From assembly GCA_910574995.1 (NCBI GenBank), contig CAJTCS010000004.1:62001-126000 (forward strand): DNA of 64,000 nt. Reading direction: 5' to 3'. The notes beneath the pieces are model-generated. The model did no database searches and had not been told where the DNA came from. It was given only the letters and a program-made list of their open reading frames with translations. How positions within the stretch are numbered: the first letter of the stretch is position 1; each line of letters starts with the position of its first letter. The stretch is from Oscillospiraceae bacterium. Its GTDB lineage: Bacteria; Bacillota; Clostridia; Oscillospirales; Acutalibacteraceae. Positions 1 through 8,510 of this stretch are shown here, piece by piece. The translations under genes were made by a program, and so were the position numbers.

Positions 1-108
1 TCCAGTGCCATTGGCCCCTACCTCCCCATATGTGTATTCCATTTGGCCATTTGCGCGGCCAATGCCCGCCTGTTACCCCAAAAGGCCCCGGCCTGCAGCT
101 TCCAGGTC
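1..108. other. No recognisable gene at left edge
   Basis: This short stretch lies downstream of the minus-strand nif3-like gene. I see no credible coding frame, RNA gene or strong terminator in it. Confidence 0.4.
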
Positions 109-876
109 TCAGCATGCTTTGAAGGGGTTTTCCTGGCTTTTGGACACCAGGAACGCCGCGCCAGGCAGCCTTTTCTTTAAATAAGCCGCTAAAAATTCCG
201 CAAAAGGCCGCTCGGTCTCATAATGGCCCGCCACCACGCAGGTAAGGCCCGTCGCGGCGGCCTCCAGGGCCTCGTGGTGCTTCATCTCCCCGGTCAGGTA
301 CGCATCCGCCCCCCGGCAACGGGCAAATCCCGCAAAACCGCCCCCGGCGCCTGCGCACAGGAACACGCGCTTTACAGGCCCGCGCCCCGGGATGAACCGC
401 ACGGGCCCCGCGCCCAGGCGTTCCCGCACCAGCGCCGCAAAGGCGCCGGGCTCTGTTTCCACGTCTAATTCCCCGGAAAACAAAATGCACTCTTCCCCGA
501 ACACGTCCTCCTGGCGTAAGCCCTTCAGCGCCAATTTGCTGCCCAGCGCCACGTTTACCCCGCATACAGGGGAGATATCCAGGTTGGTGTGGCAACATAA
601 GGCCGCAATGCCCCGGCGGGCCAGCTGATACGGCACGTCCTGGCTGCCCAGGGAACGCAAGGGGGCGAAGATGACCGGGTGGTGGCTGATGATCAGGTTC
701 GCGTTGATGGACGCGGCCTCTTCCACCACCTGGGGGGTGATATCCAGGGCGATAAGCGCCCGGGTGACCTCCGCGGCCTTGTCCCCCACCAGCAGGCCGC
801 TGTTGTCAAAGCTGAGGGCGCTGGCAAAGGGCGCGGCGCCGTCTATCACGTCGTATATGTCGCAAATGCGTACCAT
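109..876 (-). CDS. Nif3-like dinuclear metal centre protein
   Basis: This 255-residue protein belongs to the Nif3/YbgI/YqfO family, cytosolic hexamers with a two-metal centre whose exact reaction is still debated. Family marks are visible: NSGLLVGD near the N terminus, the metal-binding SHHP in ANLIISHHPVIF, a later HTNLD, and GHYETE near the C terminus. The length fits the short form without the central inserted domain of Bacillus YqfO. The ATG at 876 is preferred over an upstream ATG because AGGAG sits 7 bases before it. It lies downstream of trmK on the same strand, the common trmK-nif3 pairing in Firmicutes. Family is certain; biochemical role is not. Confidence 0.9.
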   Translation of the reverse strand: MVRICDIYDVIDGAAPFASALSFDNSGLLVGDKAAEVTRALIALDITPQVVEEAASINANLIISHHPVIFAPLRSLGSQDVPYQLARRGIAALCCHTNLDISPVCGVNVALGSKLALKGLRQEDVFGEECILFSGELDVETEPGAFAALVRERLGAGPVRFIPGRGPVKRVFLCAGAGGGFAGFARCRGADAYLTGEMKHHEALEAAATGLTCVVAGHYETERPFAEFLAAYLKKRLPGAAFLVSKSQENPFKAC

Positions 877-1056
877 AAAGCTTCTCCTGTGCATGTAAAA
901 TGATTTTTTGAATGCCCCGCCTGTCAGGGCTTCCCTGTTTTTGGGATAGCCCGGTTCCCCCGCCGGTTCCCTTTCACAAGCGGACGGCCCCTTTCCGCTT
1001 CCCGCGCCTAGCCGAAAAGGATACGCCCTTTTTGAGCCAGGCCCATCAAAGCCCCC

Positions 1057-1752
1057 TTACAGGGCGCCCCCGTACGTTTCCGCTATCCCCTCAATGACGC
1101 CCCGCAGGGCGTCCGCCGCAGGGCGGTCGCCTACGTGCTCCGCGCCCTGCAGCTGCTTTAGCAGCCCCCGCACAACCTTGACGGCGTATTCCCGCACAGC
1201 GGGCCCGCCCGGGGCCAGCCTGCCCATGTAAGGGTACAGGGGCGGCATGGGCGGCAGGGCGCCGGCAAAAACAGCGGAAAAGGCGGAATACACCTTGCCG
1301 CCGTCCAGGCAGGCGCGTTCTTCCAGGATGTCAAAGCCCAAAGCGTACAGGCCCTGGCGCAGCTGGGGGGCGCAGCTCATGGGCTGGAGCACCAGGCGCT
1401 TCCGGGCATCCCGCAGCCAAAGGGCCTCTTCCACTATGCGCAGGGTCAGCTGCCCCCCCATGCCCGCTATGACAATATCGTCCGCGTCTTCTGGGGACAG
1501 GCCCTGCAAGCCGTCGCTTTGCAAAAAGCGAAGGGAATCCTTTACCCCATATTTCCTGCCGTTTTCCATGGCCGACCGCAGCGGCCCGGGGTTGATATCC
1601 GCCGCTAAAGCCCGGGGGCAGCGCCCGGCCCGTAAAAGCCAGACAGGCAGGTATCCGTGGTCTGTGCCGATATCCGCCACCGGCACGCCGGGGCGCGTAA
1701 GGCACGCGCACAGGGACAGGCGCGGGCCCAGCTGGAACAAGGGTCTTGCCAT
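1057..1752 (-). CDS. trmK: tRNA (adenine(22)-N(1))-methyltransferase TrmK
   Basis: The 231-residue product matches the TrmK (YqfN) family, which uses SAM to methylate N1 of A22 in tRNA. The SAM-binding motif VADIGTDHGYLP, the acidic ADINPGPL that follows, and DDIVIAGMGG, typical of the family active site, are all present. The start at 1752 is chosen over the upstream ATG because AAAGGAG lies 8 bases before it. The gene sits 180 bp upstream of nif3 on the same strand, which supports the assignment. Confidence 0.9.
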   Translation of the reverse strand: MARPLFQLGPRLSLCACLTRPGVPVADIGTDHGYLPVWLLRAGRCPRALAADINPGPLRSAMENGRKYGVKDSLRFLQSDGLQGLSPEDADDIVIAGMGGQLTLRIVEEALWLRDARKRLVLQPMSCAPQLRQGLYALGFDILEERACLDGGKVYSAFSAVFAGALPPMPPLYPYMGRLAPGGPAVREYAVKVVRGLLKQLQGAEHVGDRPAADALRGVIEGIAETYGGAL

Positions 1753-1799
1753 GGGGGCGGCTCCTTTCATAAAGAAAAGCGTGGATCCTCAAAACCGGC

Positions 1800-1840
1800 A
1801 AAAAAACAGCCTGCCGCCCGGCATATGCGCCGCGCGGCAG
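1800..1840 (-). terminator. Intrinsic terminator after the DUF1858 gene
   Basis: Read on the minus strand, a GC-rich stem (CTGCCGC-GCGGC paired with GCCGG-GCGGCAG) is followed by GCTG and seven T. It lies between the small DUF1858 gene and trmK. Confidence 0.65.
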
Positions 1841-1872
1841 ACAAGGAAGTTGTCTTGACTATGGCGTTACGC

Positions 1873-2076
1873 TTATTTGCCCGCCAGGTGCTGGTTGATT
1901 TTCTCCACCAGCCCGTCGGCGCTTACGCCATGGACCGCACAGGCCTGCTCTAAAGTCTCGCCCCGGGCAGAGGGGCAGCCCAGGCAATGCATCCCCATTT
2001 CCAGGAAAAAGGGCGCGGTGCTTTCATCCATATCTAAGATATCCCCAATGATGGTGTCTTTCGTAACAGAAGCCAT
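1873..2076 (-). CDS. DUF1858 domain small protein
   Basis: This 67-residue protein is a stand-alone DUF1858 domain, as found at the N terminus of ScdA/Ric-type iron-sulfur repair proteins and as single small proteins in Clostridia. The typical features are visible: DTIIGDILDMDEST, then GMHCLGCPSA with a CxxC, then a helical tail. The start at 2076 follows GAAAGGATG at a suitable distance. It is a single-gene unit with its own promoter and terminator. Role unknown; a redox or metal function is a guess from the CxxC. Confidence 0.85.
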   Translation of the reverse strand: MASVTKDTIIGDILDMDESTAPFFLEMGMHCLGCPSARGETLEQACAVHGVSADGLVEKINQHLAGK

Positions 2077-2131
2077 ACTTTTTTCATCCTTTCCCGCGGC
2101 AATACAGGCGCACCACCGCTTTATTGTCCTT

Positions 2132-2160
2132 ATTATAATCCCCAGGGACGGCATATTCAA
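2132..2160 (-). promoter_or_regulatory. Sigma-A promoter of the DUF1858 gene
   Basis: On the minus strand TTGAAT (2155-2160) and TATAAT (2132-2137) are separated by 17 bp, about 55 bp before the start codon. Confidence 0.7.
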
Positions 2161-2225
2161 TACCCCTGGGCGCGGTTTTTGCAAAATTTTGCAGATTTCC
2201 CATTCCCCGGCCCTACCGGCAAATT

Positions 2226-3230
2226 TTATAAAGGCAGGTACCCCACCTTTTTCATCACCTTGGAAAGGGTGCGCTGGGCAATGGCGTGGGCCTTTTCGGC
2301 GTTCTCCCGGCAGCACCCCCGCAAATACCCTTTATCTGCCAGAAGCTCACGGAAACGCTCTTGGATGGGCCGCAGTTCCCCGATGACGGCCTCGGCCACG
2401 GCGGGCTTGAAGTCCCCATAGCCTTTGCCCTCGAACTCCTTCTCGATCTCGTCCATGGCCTTGCCGGTGATGCAGGAATAGATCTCCATCAGGTTCTTCA
2501 CCCCGGGCTTTTCTTCCGCGTACCGCACGCAGGATTCGCTGTCCGTCACGGCCCGCTTGAACTTGCGCATAATGGTATCCGGGTCGTCCAAAACCGAAAT
2601 ATTGCCGTTCTGGTTCTCGTCCGATTTGCTCATCTTACTCAAGGGGTTTTGCAGGGACATGACCCGGGCCCCATGCTGGGGGATGATGGGCTCTGGCACG
2701 GTGAAGGTGGGGCTGTACAGCCCGTTGAACCGTTCGGCGATGTCCCGGGCAATTTCCACATGCTGCTTCTGGTCTGCGCCTACCGGCACATAGTCCGCCT
2801 GGTACAAAAGGATATCGGCGGCCATCAGGCAGGGGTAGGTAAACAGCCCGGCGTTGATGTTGTCCGCATGCTTAGCAGATTTATCTTTGAACTGGGTCAT
2901 GCGGGAAAGCTCTCCGAACTGGGTATAGCAGTTCAACACCCAGGCCAGCTGGGAGTGCTCGGGCACATGGCTTTGGATGAAGAAAATGGTTTTGTCCAGG
3001 TCCAGGCCCATGGCCAGCAAAAAGGCGTAGGCCTCCAGGGTATACTTGCGCAGGTTGGCGGGCTCTTGCCGCACGGTGATGGCGTGCAGGTCCGCCAGGG
3101 CGTACACGCATTGGTACCCCTCGTCCTGGAAGCGGATGTGGTTGCGCAGGGCCCCCAGGTAGTTGCCCAGGGTGAAGGTGCCCGTGCACTGGTACATGCT
3201 TAAGATGCGTTTCTTTTCGTTATTTTCCAT
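2226..3230 (-). CDS. trpS: Tryptophanyl-tRNA synthetase
   Basis: This 334-residue class I aminoacyl-tRNA synthetase charges tRNA-Trp. The HIGH-equivalent is TLGN in TGTFTLGNYLGAL, a form normal for bacterial TrpRS, and the KMSKS loop is KMSKSDEN. Length is normal for bacterial TrpRS. The ATG at 3230 has GAGGAG upstream. It follows the aminotransferase gene on the same strand after 240 bp that contain three hairpins but no clear terminator. The T-box before the aminotransferase has a Trp (UGG) specifier, which suggests that both genes respond to uncharged tRNA-Trp. Confidence 0.96.
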   Translation of the reverse strand: MENNEKKRILSMYQCTGTFTLGNYLGALRNHIRFQDEGYQCVYALADLHAITVRQEPANLRKYTLEAYAFLLAMGLDLDKTIFFIQSHVPEHSQLAWVLNCYTQFGELSRMTQFKDKSAKHADNINAGLFTYPCLMAADILLYQADYVPVGADQKQHVEIARDIAERFNGLYSPTFTVPEPIIPQHGARVMSLQNPLSKMSKSDENQNGNISVLDDPDTIMRKFKRAVTDSESCVRYAEEKPGVKNLMEIYSCITGKAMDEIEKEFEGKGYGDFKPAVAEAVIGELRPIQERFRELLADKGYLRGCCRENAEKAHAIAQRTLSKVMKKVGYLPL

Positions 3231-3265
3231 GGTGGTTTCTCCTCTCGGTAACAATGTGACTTCCC

Positions 3266-3433
3266 GCAGGGGACCCAGCTATGGGGTCCCCTGCGCCCCG
3301 CGAACGCTAACGCGCGGCGTTTGCGTATTCCCGGCGGGACGCTGGGGGCTACCCTCCCGGCTTTTTTTCTCAGGCAAATTAAGGCCGCGAGACGCTGTCT
3401 CGCGCTCTGCAACCCCTTTTGAAAAAGGGGTTG
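3266..3433. repeat. Three perfect hairpins between the aminotransferase and trpS
   Basis: The 240-bp spacer holds three perfect inverted repeats: GCAGGGGACCC/GGGTCCCCTGC (3266-3276 and 3284-3294), CGCGAGAC/GTCTCGCG (3386-3393 and 3397-3404) and CAACCCCTTTT/AAAAGGGGTTG (3410-3420 and 3423-3433). None is followed by a T tract on the minus strand, so they are not obvious terminators. They may be interspersed repeat remnants or mRNA processing structures. Confidence 0.6.
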
Positions 3434-3470
3434 ACCCTAAAATTAATTTTGGCCAACCAATAGGGGAAAG

Positions 3471-4664
3471 TTATTTTGCGGCTATCTCCCTTGCCACCTG
3501 GCCTAAAATCTTCACGCCCTCTTGCAGCTGCTCGTCCGTGGGGGTAGAGAAATTGATACGGAAGGAGCGGCAGGGCCCGGCTTCATCCGTCAAGAAAGCG
3601 GTGCCCGGCACTACGCAGGCCTTCCGCTCCATGGCTTTCTTGACAAACCCCAGCATATCCACGTCCCCTGGCAGGGTACACCAGGCGAACAGCCCCCCCT
3701 CGAACTTGTTCCAGGTGACAAGGGGCTTGAAATGCTCTTCCATCGCGGCAAGCAGCACGCCGCTTTTCCTGCGGTAGATCCCCCGCAGGCCAGCCAGGTG
3801 GGCTTCATAGTCGAACTGGGTCATGAACCGGTGGCACACAATCTGCGCCCACATGTTGGAGTGCACGTCCTCCCCCTGCTTGCACACCACCATCTTCTGG
3901 ATCACCTCCTGGGGCCCGATGGCATACCCTACCCGCATGCCCGGGGACACCACTTTGGAGAAGGACCCGGCGTACATCACCACGCCCTCGGCGTCAAAGG
4001 ACTTGATGGAGGGCAGGTCCTCCCCGGCAAAACGCAGGTCGCCATAGGGGTTGTCCTCCAGGATCAGCACCCCATGGTCCCGGCACAGCTCGTAGACCTT
4101 TTTGCGCTTTTCCAGGCTCATGGTAACGCCGGAGGGGTTCTGGAAATTGGGGATGGTATATAAATACTTGATATTTGGTTCCGATGCCAACGCCTTTTCC
4201 AGGGCGGCCGTGTCAATCCCGTCCTCCTCCATGGGGATGCCCACCAGCCTGGCCCGGTAAGAGCGGAAGGTGTTCAAAGAGCCGATGAAGCTGGGGGACT
4301 CGCACAGCACCGTGTCCCCCTCGTTTAACAGCGTCTTGGTCAGCAGGTCCATCACCTGCTGGGCCCCGCTGGTAATGAGGATGCCGTCATCCTCCTTGCC
4401 CACGTTATGCTTCCGCTTCATATAGGACAACAGGTGCTCCCGCAAGGGGGCGTAGCCTTCGGTCACGCCGTACTGCAGGGCCTCGATGGGCGTGTCCTCC
4501 AGCAAGCTGGCCGATACCTTGCGGATGGCTTCATACGGGAAGGCGTCGGGGGCGGGGTTGCCCGCCGAAAGGGGGATGAGCCCGGGGGCGGAGGAATTCT
4601 TCAATATCTCCCGGATGGCGGAGGGCTTCAGGCTTTTCACGCGGTCAGAAAATTGATACTCCAT
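3471..4664 (-). CDS. PLP-dependent class I/II aminotransferase
   Basis: This 397-residue fold-type I aminotransferase resembles the 2-aminoadipate/aromatic aminotransferase (LysN/MocR catalytic domain) group without a GntR domain. The PLP lysine is in YAGSFSKVVSPGMRVGY; the cofactor-binding ILEDNPYGDLRF and the C-terminal SFRINFS arginine are also visible. AAAGGAG precedes the ATG. It is the first gene after the Trp-type T-box and is followed by trpS, so an aromatic or tryptophan-related transamination is plausible. Substrate cannot be fixed from sequence. Confidence 0.9.
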   Translation of the reverse strand: MEYQFSDRVKSLKPSAIREILKNSSAPGLIPLSAGNPAPDAFPYEAIRKVSASLLEDTPIEALQYGVTEGYAPLREHLLSYMKRKHNVGKEDDGILITSGAQQVMDLLTKTLLNEGDTVLCESPSFIGSLNTFRSYRARLVGIPMEEDGIDTAALEKALASEPNIKYLYTIPNFQNPSGVTMSLEKRKKVYELCRDHGVLILEDNPYGDLRFAGEDLPSIKSFDAEGVVMYAGSFSKVVSPGMRVGYAIGPQEVIQKMVVCKQGEDVHSNMWAQIVCHRFMTQFDYEAHLAGLRGIYRRKSGVLLAAMEEHFKPLVTWNKFEGGLFAWCTLPGDVDMLGFVKKAMERKACVVPGTAFLTDEAGPCRSFRINFSTPTDEQLQEGVKILGQVAREIAAK

Positions 4665-4805
4665 GTGGTTTCTCCTTTTCTATTCACACTGGTTCCATTC
4701 CTTTGCAAACGGGAAGGCCCGAGGGGGCGAACGTCTGCCAGCGGCAAACAAGCCGCCAGCCGGCACCCCTTATGGATCGAGGTATAGGGCGGGGGCTTTC
4801 GGGCC

Positions 4806-5035
4806 ATAAAAACAAAAAAAGCCCGCCCCACGTATGGGACAGGCCTTGCCTGCGGTACCACCCAAATTGGCAGGCCTGGGCCCGCCCCCTCTCGCCTGTA
4901 ACGCAGGCTGCGTCCGGCCATTTCCTGCCGGCCCTCCCAGGGCCATTCGCCGGGCGCCTCCTGCCGCTTCCCACCCTGCGCGGCTCTCTGTCAAAAGGCT
5001 GCCCGGCTACTCCTCCCGGTCAACGGTTTCCATTT
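4806..5035 (-). promoter_or_regulatory. T-box riboswitch, specifier UGG (Trp)
   Basis: On the minus strand the leader has a Stem I with AGGAGTA on its 5' side, the AGAGAG and GGTGGGAAGCGG elements, and the T-box motif GGGTGGTACCGC at about 4852-4863. A GC-rich terminator ending in seven T follows (about 4811-4850). Stem I can be drawn with GCCGGGC/GCCCGGC above and CCGGG/CCTGG below an internal loop. The 3' side of that loop reads GAATGGC, placing a UGG codon at 4943-4945. This predicts sensing of uncharged tRNA-Trp and antitermination into the aminotransferase and perhaps trpS. Confidence 0.88.
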
Positions 5036-5042
5036 ACCGACT

Positions 5043-5071
5043 ATTATATGCTTTCCCCGCGGAAATGTCAA
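5043..5071 (-). promoter_or_regulatory. Strong sigma-A promoter of the T-box transcript
   Basis: Consensus TTGACA (5066-5071) and TATAAT (5043-5048) are 17 bp apart on the minus strand, immediately before the T-box leader. Confidence 0.92.
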
Positions 5072-5183
5072 CTTTTTTTGCCCCAGCCGACCGCTTTCCA
5101 TAATTTGCTTCACATAATCTCTTTTCGCCAGCACCGCCCTCCCCGCGCCCCCATAGGGGGTTTTCAGGGCCTATCCGGGAAAC

Positions 5184-5241
5184 AGCGACAAATTCGCCCA
5201 TCCCCGATGTGACAAAACCCCCGCCTGGTTTCCGGTATAAT
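5184..5241 (+). promoter_or_regulatory. spoIIE promoter with 21-bp spacer and 0A-like boxes
   Basis: GTGACA (5209-5214) and TATAAT (5236-5241) are separated by exactly 21 bp, the spacing known for the Spo0A-activated sigma-A promoter of spoIIE in Bacillus subtilis. The -35 position overlaps TGTGACA, whose complement TGTCACA matches 5 of 7 bases of the 0A box. A second partial box (AGCGACA, 5184-5190) lies 24 bp upstream. Confidence 0.7.
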
Positions 5242-5342
5242 TTGAAAGCAAACTGCATAAGGCGGGGAGGCCTGCTTCCAGCCCTCACGCGGCGGCAAAA
5301 AAATCTGAACGATAGGCGGTGTTATTGGTGGAAGGAACAAAA

Positions 5343-7679
5343 ATGCAGCAGTTTATGGACAGGCTGGACGAGATGCTGCACACGGCGGCGGCGCGGAAGG
5401 CGCTGGTGCAAGGGGCCAGCTTTTTGCTGGGGCTGGCTTGCTCACGGGGGCTGGTATTTGGGAAGTACGCGCCGTTTGGGGTGGCGGTGGCGGCCAGCGT
5501 CCCCCGGGGCGGGATGTGGGCCGGGGCCCTGGGGGCGTTTTTGGGATACCTGATCCCCTCCCCGGCCTATGTGCCCGTACGGTACTGCGGGGCCCTGTTG
5601 GCGGTGGCGGCCATCCGGTGGTCCCTGTCCGAACTGTCCATGGTGAACAGCCACCCCCTGTTCGCCCCTACGGCCACTTTGCTGCCCTTGCTGCTGACCG
5701 GCATAACCATGGTGTTCCTCCATGGGTCTGTAACGTATTCGGCGGCGCTGTATGTGGCAGAGTCCTTTCTGGGCAGCGGCTGCGCCTATTTCCTCACGCG
5801 GTGTTCGAACCTGTTGATGGGCCTGGCCGGGGACGGGGAAAGCCAGGGCGGGCTGCGCGGCGGCCCCTTAGAGCCGGCCGACGTAGCCTCCCTGACAGTG
5901 GGGGCCGGGGTGCTGGCGCTGGCTTTTTCCGGGGTCAGCCTGGCCGGGGTATCCATTGGGCGCATCTTTTTGATTTTACTGGTACTGTACTGCGCCCGCA
6001 GCGGGGGCGTCAGCGGCGGGGCCGTGTCTGGGGTGACGGCGGGGGCCCTGCAGGGCCTTTCCACGGCGGGGCTGTCTTACCTTTCTGGGGCCTACGGCCT
6101 GGGCGGCCTGATGGCCGGCGTATTTGCCTCTATGGGTAAGACTGCCTGCGCGGCGGCGTTCATCCTATCCCATGGGGTGGCTTCCCTGCAGGTGGGGTCG
6201 GGCAGCGGGCTGCTGGTTACCGGGGCCATAGAGGCCGGCGTGGCCACGGTGCTGTATATGTGCATCCCCAAAAGCCGGCGCATCGGCGAGCTTTTCGGCC
6301 TGCGCCAGGATTCCCTAAGCGGCGGGGCCCTGCGCACCAACATCGTCATACGGCTGCGCCACGCCTCACAGGCATTGTCGGGGGTGTCCGCCTCGGTAGA
6401 CGAGATCTCCAAAAAACTGGCGGCCGTGTGCGCCCCCAGCCTGCAGGGGGTATATGACAAATCGGTGGAAACGGTGTGCGCCGGGTGCGGCCTTTCGGCG
6501 GTGTGCTGGCGCAAGCACAAAGACCAGACCCTGGAAAACTTTGCCCAGCTCTCCCGGCCCCTGAAGGAGAAGGAGCGCGTGGAGACGGCGGACTTTACAA
6601 AGGAATTTGCAGACCGGTGCGGCAGGGCCGGGGAGATGCGGGATGAAGTCAACAAAAACTACGCCCGGTACCTCCTGCGGGAAGCGGCCCAGCTGCGGGC
6701 GGCCCAGGTGCGGGAGGTGGTGGAGGGGCATTTCCAGACCACCGCCGGGCTGCTGGACGAGATGGCCGGGGAGTTCTCTATGTACCAGCATTTTGACGAG
6801 GAGGCCGCCCAGCGGGTGGCGGGCATCTTGCGGGACAGCGGCGCCGCGCCCTTTGAGGTGTGCTGCCGGGTGGACAAGTTTGGCCGGATGACCATAGAGG
6901 CGGAGTTGCAGCGGGACAGGCAGAAACGCCTGAACCGGGCGGCCTTTACCCGGGAGATCTCCGCCGCCTGCGGGCGGGTGTTCGCCCCCCCCTGCGTCAG
7001 CCCGGCCGGGGACCGGTGCCGCCTGCAGATGTGCCAACGGCCTTTATTGCAGGTGGGCCGGGGATTCTCCCAGTCCTGCGCGGGGGGCGGGGCCTTCTGC
7101 GGGGACAGCGCCAACGTGTTCTATGACGGCTGCGGCCGGTTGATTGCCGTGCTGAGCGACGGCATGGGCACCGGGGGGCGGGCCGCCGTGGACGGCGCCA
7201 TGACCTCGGCCATGGCGGAAAGCCTGTTGAAAGCGGGCATCGGCTTTGACACCATGCTGCAGACGGTGAACGCGGCCCTCATCGCCAAAAGCGGGGACGA
7301 GTCTTTGGCTACCATGGATATCGCCTGCATCGACCTGTTTACCGGCAAGACCGAGCTGCGCAAGGCCGGGGCGGCCTGCACCATTTTGCGCAGGGGCCGC
7401 CGGGCCGAGGTAATCGAGGCCTCCAGCGTGCCGGTAGGCATCATGCCACAGGTGGAGTTCGCCGCCTGCACCCGGGAGCTTTCCACCGGGGACCTGGTGG
7501 TGATGCTTTCCGACGGGGTGGCGGCCGCCGGCCAAGAATGGCTGACAGACCTGGTGCTGAACTGGGACGAGGAGGAAAACCCCAACCTGCTGGCCCAGCG
7601 CATTACGGAAGAGGCGAAACGCCTGCGCAGCGACGGCCACGAAGACGACGTGACGGCCTTGGTGCTGGTGCTGCAATAA
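5343..7679 (+). CDS. spoIIE: Stage II sporulation protein E (PP2C phosphatase)
   Basis: This 778-residue protein is the SpoIIE serine phosphatase, which sits at the polar septum and activates sigma-F by dephosphorylating SpoIIAA. The first roughly 330 residues are many hydrophobic segments, beginning with the conserved RGLVFGKYAPFGVA. A central region with a Cys-rich CAGCGLSAVCW stretch follows. The C terminus is a PP2C domain with AVLSDGMGTG, SLATMDIACIDL, VVMLSDGV and GHEDDVTALV. The ATG at 5343 has GGAAGGA before it. It stands alone behind a Spo0A-type promoter. Confidence 0.96.
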   Translation: MQQFMDRLDEMLHTAAARKALVQGASFLLGLACSRGLVFGKYAPFGVAVAASVPRGGMWAGALGAFLGYLIPSPAYVPVRYCGALLAVAAIRWSLSELSMVNSHPLFAPTATLLPLLLTGITMVFLHGSVTYSAALYVAESFLGSGCAYFLTRCSNLLMGLAGDGESQGGLRGGPLEPADVASLTVGAGVLALAFSGVSLAGVSIGRIFLILLVLYCARSGGVSGGAVSGVTAGALQGLSTAGLSYLSGAYGLGGLMAGVFASMGKTACAAAFILSHGVASLQVGSGSGLLVTGAIEAGVATVLYMCIPKSRRIGELFGLRQDSLSGGALRTNIVIRLRHASQALSGVSASVDEISKKLAAVCAPSLQGVYDKSVETVCAGCGLSAVCWRKHKDQTLENFAQLSRPLKEKERVETADFTKEFADRCGRAGEMRDEVNKNYARYLLREAAQLRAAQVREVVEGHFQTTAGLLDEMAGEFSMYQHFDEEAAQRVAGILRDSGAAPFEVCCRVDKFGRMTIEAELQRDRQKRLNRAAFTREISAACGRVFAPPCVSPAGDRCRLQMCQRPLLQVGRGFSQSCAGGGAFCGDSANVFYDGCGRLIAVLSDGMGTGGRAAVDGAMTSAMAESLLKAGIGFDTMLQTVNAALIAKSGDESLATMDIACIDLFTGKTELRKAGAACTILRRGRRAEVIEASSVPVGIMPQVEFAACTRELSTGDLVVMLSDGVAAAGQEWLTDLVLNWDEEENPNLLAQRITEEAKRLRSDGHEDDVTALVLVLQ

Positions 7680-7687
7680 GCCTGCGA

Positions 7688-7725
7688 AAGCGGGCGGGAC
7701 ACGCTGTGCCCCGCCCGCTTTTTTG
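7688..7725. terminator. Bidirectional terminator between spoIIE and the repair operon
   Basis: AAGCGGGCGGG and CCCGCCCGCTT form a perfect stem with a T run on the plus strand and the matching A run for the minus strand. It lies between convergent genes. Confidence 0.9.
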
Positions 7726-7728
7726 TGT

Positions 7729-8487
7729 TCACAGCCTGCCCTGGAACTCTGTCATGTTCACCCAATAGCGCATGGGCATGTTGCCCCGGCGCAGCTTGGG
7801 GTTGACGCGCCCCTCTACGGCCACCGTGTCATAAAACTTCTTCCACAGGGCCCGAAACCGCTCTTCCGCCTCGGTAGGCTTAGGGGGGTCCCACCCCTGG
7901 GCCTGGAAAAATTCCCGGCGCCCCCCCGCCTGATGGACAAAGCCCATCTGGTGGGTCTTTTCGTAGATGACGAAATCCTCTGTGTTCAACCGTTCGCAGA
8001 AATGGGGCGCGATCAAGGGCAGCACCAGGTTGTTCGGGGTGATGGTGGACGCCAGGAATCCGCCGCACTCTGCAAAGCGCAAAAACTCTACATGGTAATG
8101 GGCCTCGTTTTTCAGATACAGCAGGGCCGCGTCTAAAGCATGTACGTCGTCGTGGGTGCTCATGTTGGTCACCTTGGCCCCGTGCTTATAGCCCAACAAG
8201 ATAAAGCGCAGAAGCCGCAGCTCTTTCTCCTCCATGCAGGTGAGGAATCCCCGGCGTACCATGCTGTGTGCCAAGGGCGAAATCCGCTCTGGCAGGGACC
8301 GCTCTACCCGCTGGGCCAGGCCCGGGCGGGTCTCCACCTCTTTTATGGGGAACAGGGTGGCCTGGGGCTCGTCTAAAAGCTGGACGCCCTGGGGCAGGCG
8401 CTTGTCCCGGAAGCACTCTGCCACACAGCAAAGGAACCCGGGGTAGCTGCCATCATACCGGTATATATATGCAGGGCCGGCCGCCAT
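7729..8487 (-). CDS. TIGR03915 family putative DNA repair protein
   Basis: The 252-residue product matches the TIGR03915/DUF4130 family, almost always next to a TIGR03916 radical SAM protein, as here. Recognisable parts are YIYRYDGSYPGFLCC at the N terminus, the helical HDDVHALDAALLYLKNEAH region, and the C-terminal MPMRYWVNMTEF. The start follows GGAGGCGGAGG. It is the last gene of an operon with a radical SAM protein and dinB under a LexA-like box. A role in DNA repair is inferred from this context; the reaction is not known. Confidence 0.88.
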   Translation of the reverse strand: MAAGPAYIYRYDGSYPGFLCCVAECFRDKRLPQGVQLLDEPQATLFPIKEVETRPGLAQRVERSLPERISPLAHSMVRRGFLTCMEEKELRLLRFILLGYKHGAKVTNMSTHDDVHALDAALLYLKNEAHYHVEFLRFAECGGFLASTITPNNLVLPLIAPHFCERLNTEDFVIYEKTHQMGFVHQAGGRREFFQAQGWDPPKPTEAEERFRALWKKFYDTVAVEGRVNPKLRRGNMPMRYWVNMTEFQGRL

Positions 8488-8510
8488 GGCCTCCGCCTCC
8501 TTCTATAGTT

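Noticed and set aside
2286-3203. 305-codon open frame antisense to trpS
   Set aside because: It mirrors trpS codons in a GC-rich genome, is rich in Gly/His/Val without any domain, and has no ribosome binding site.
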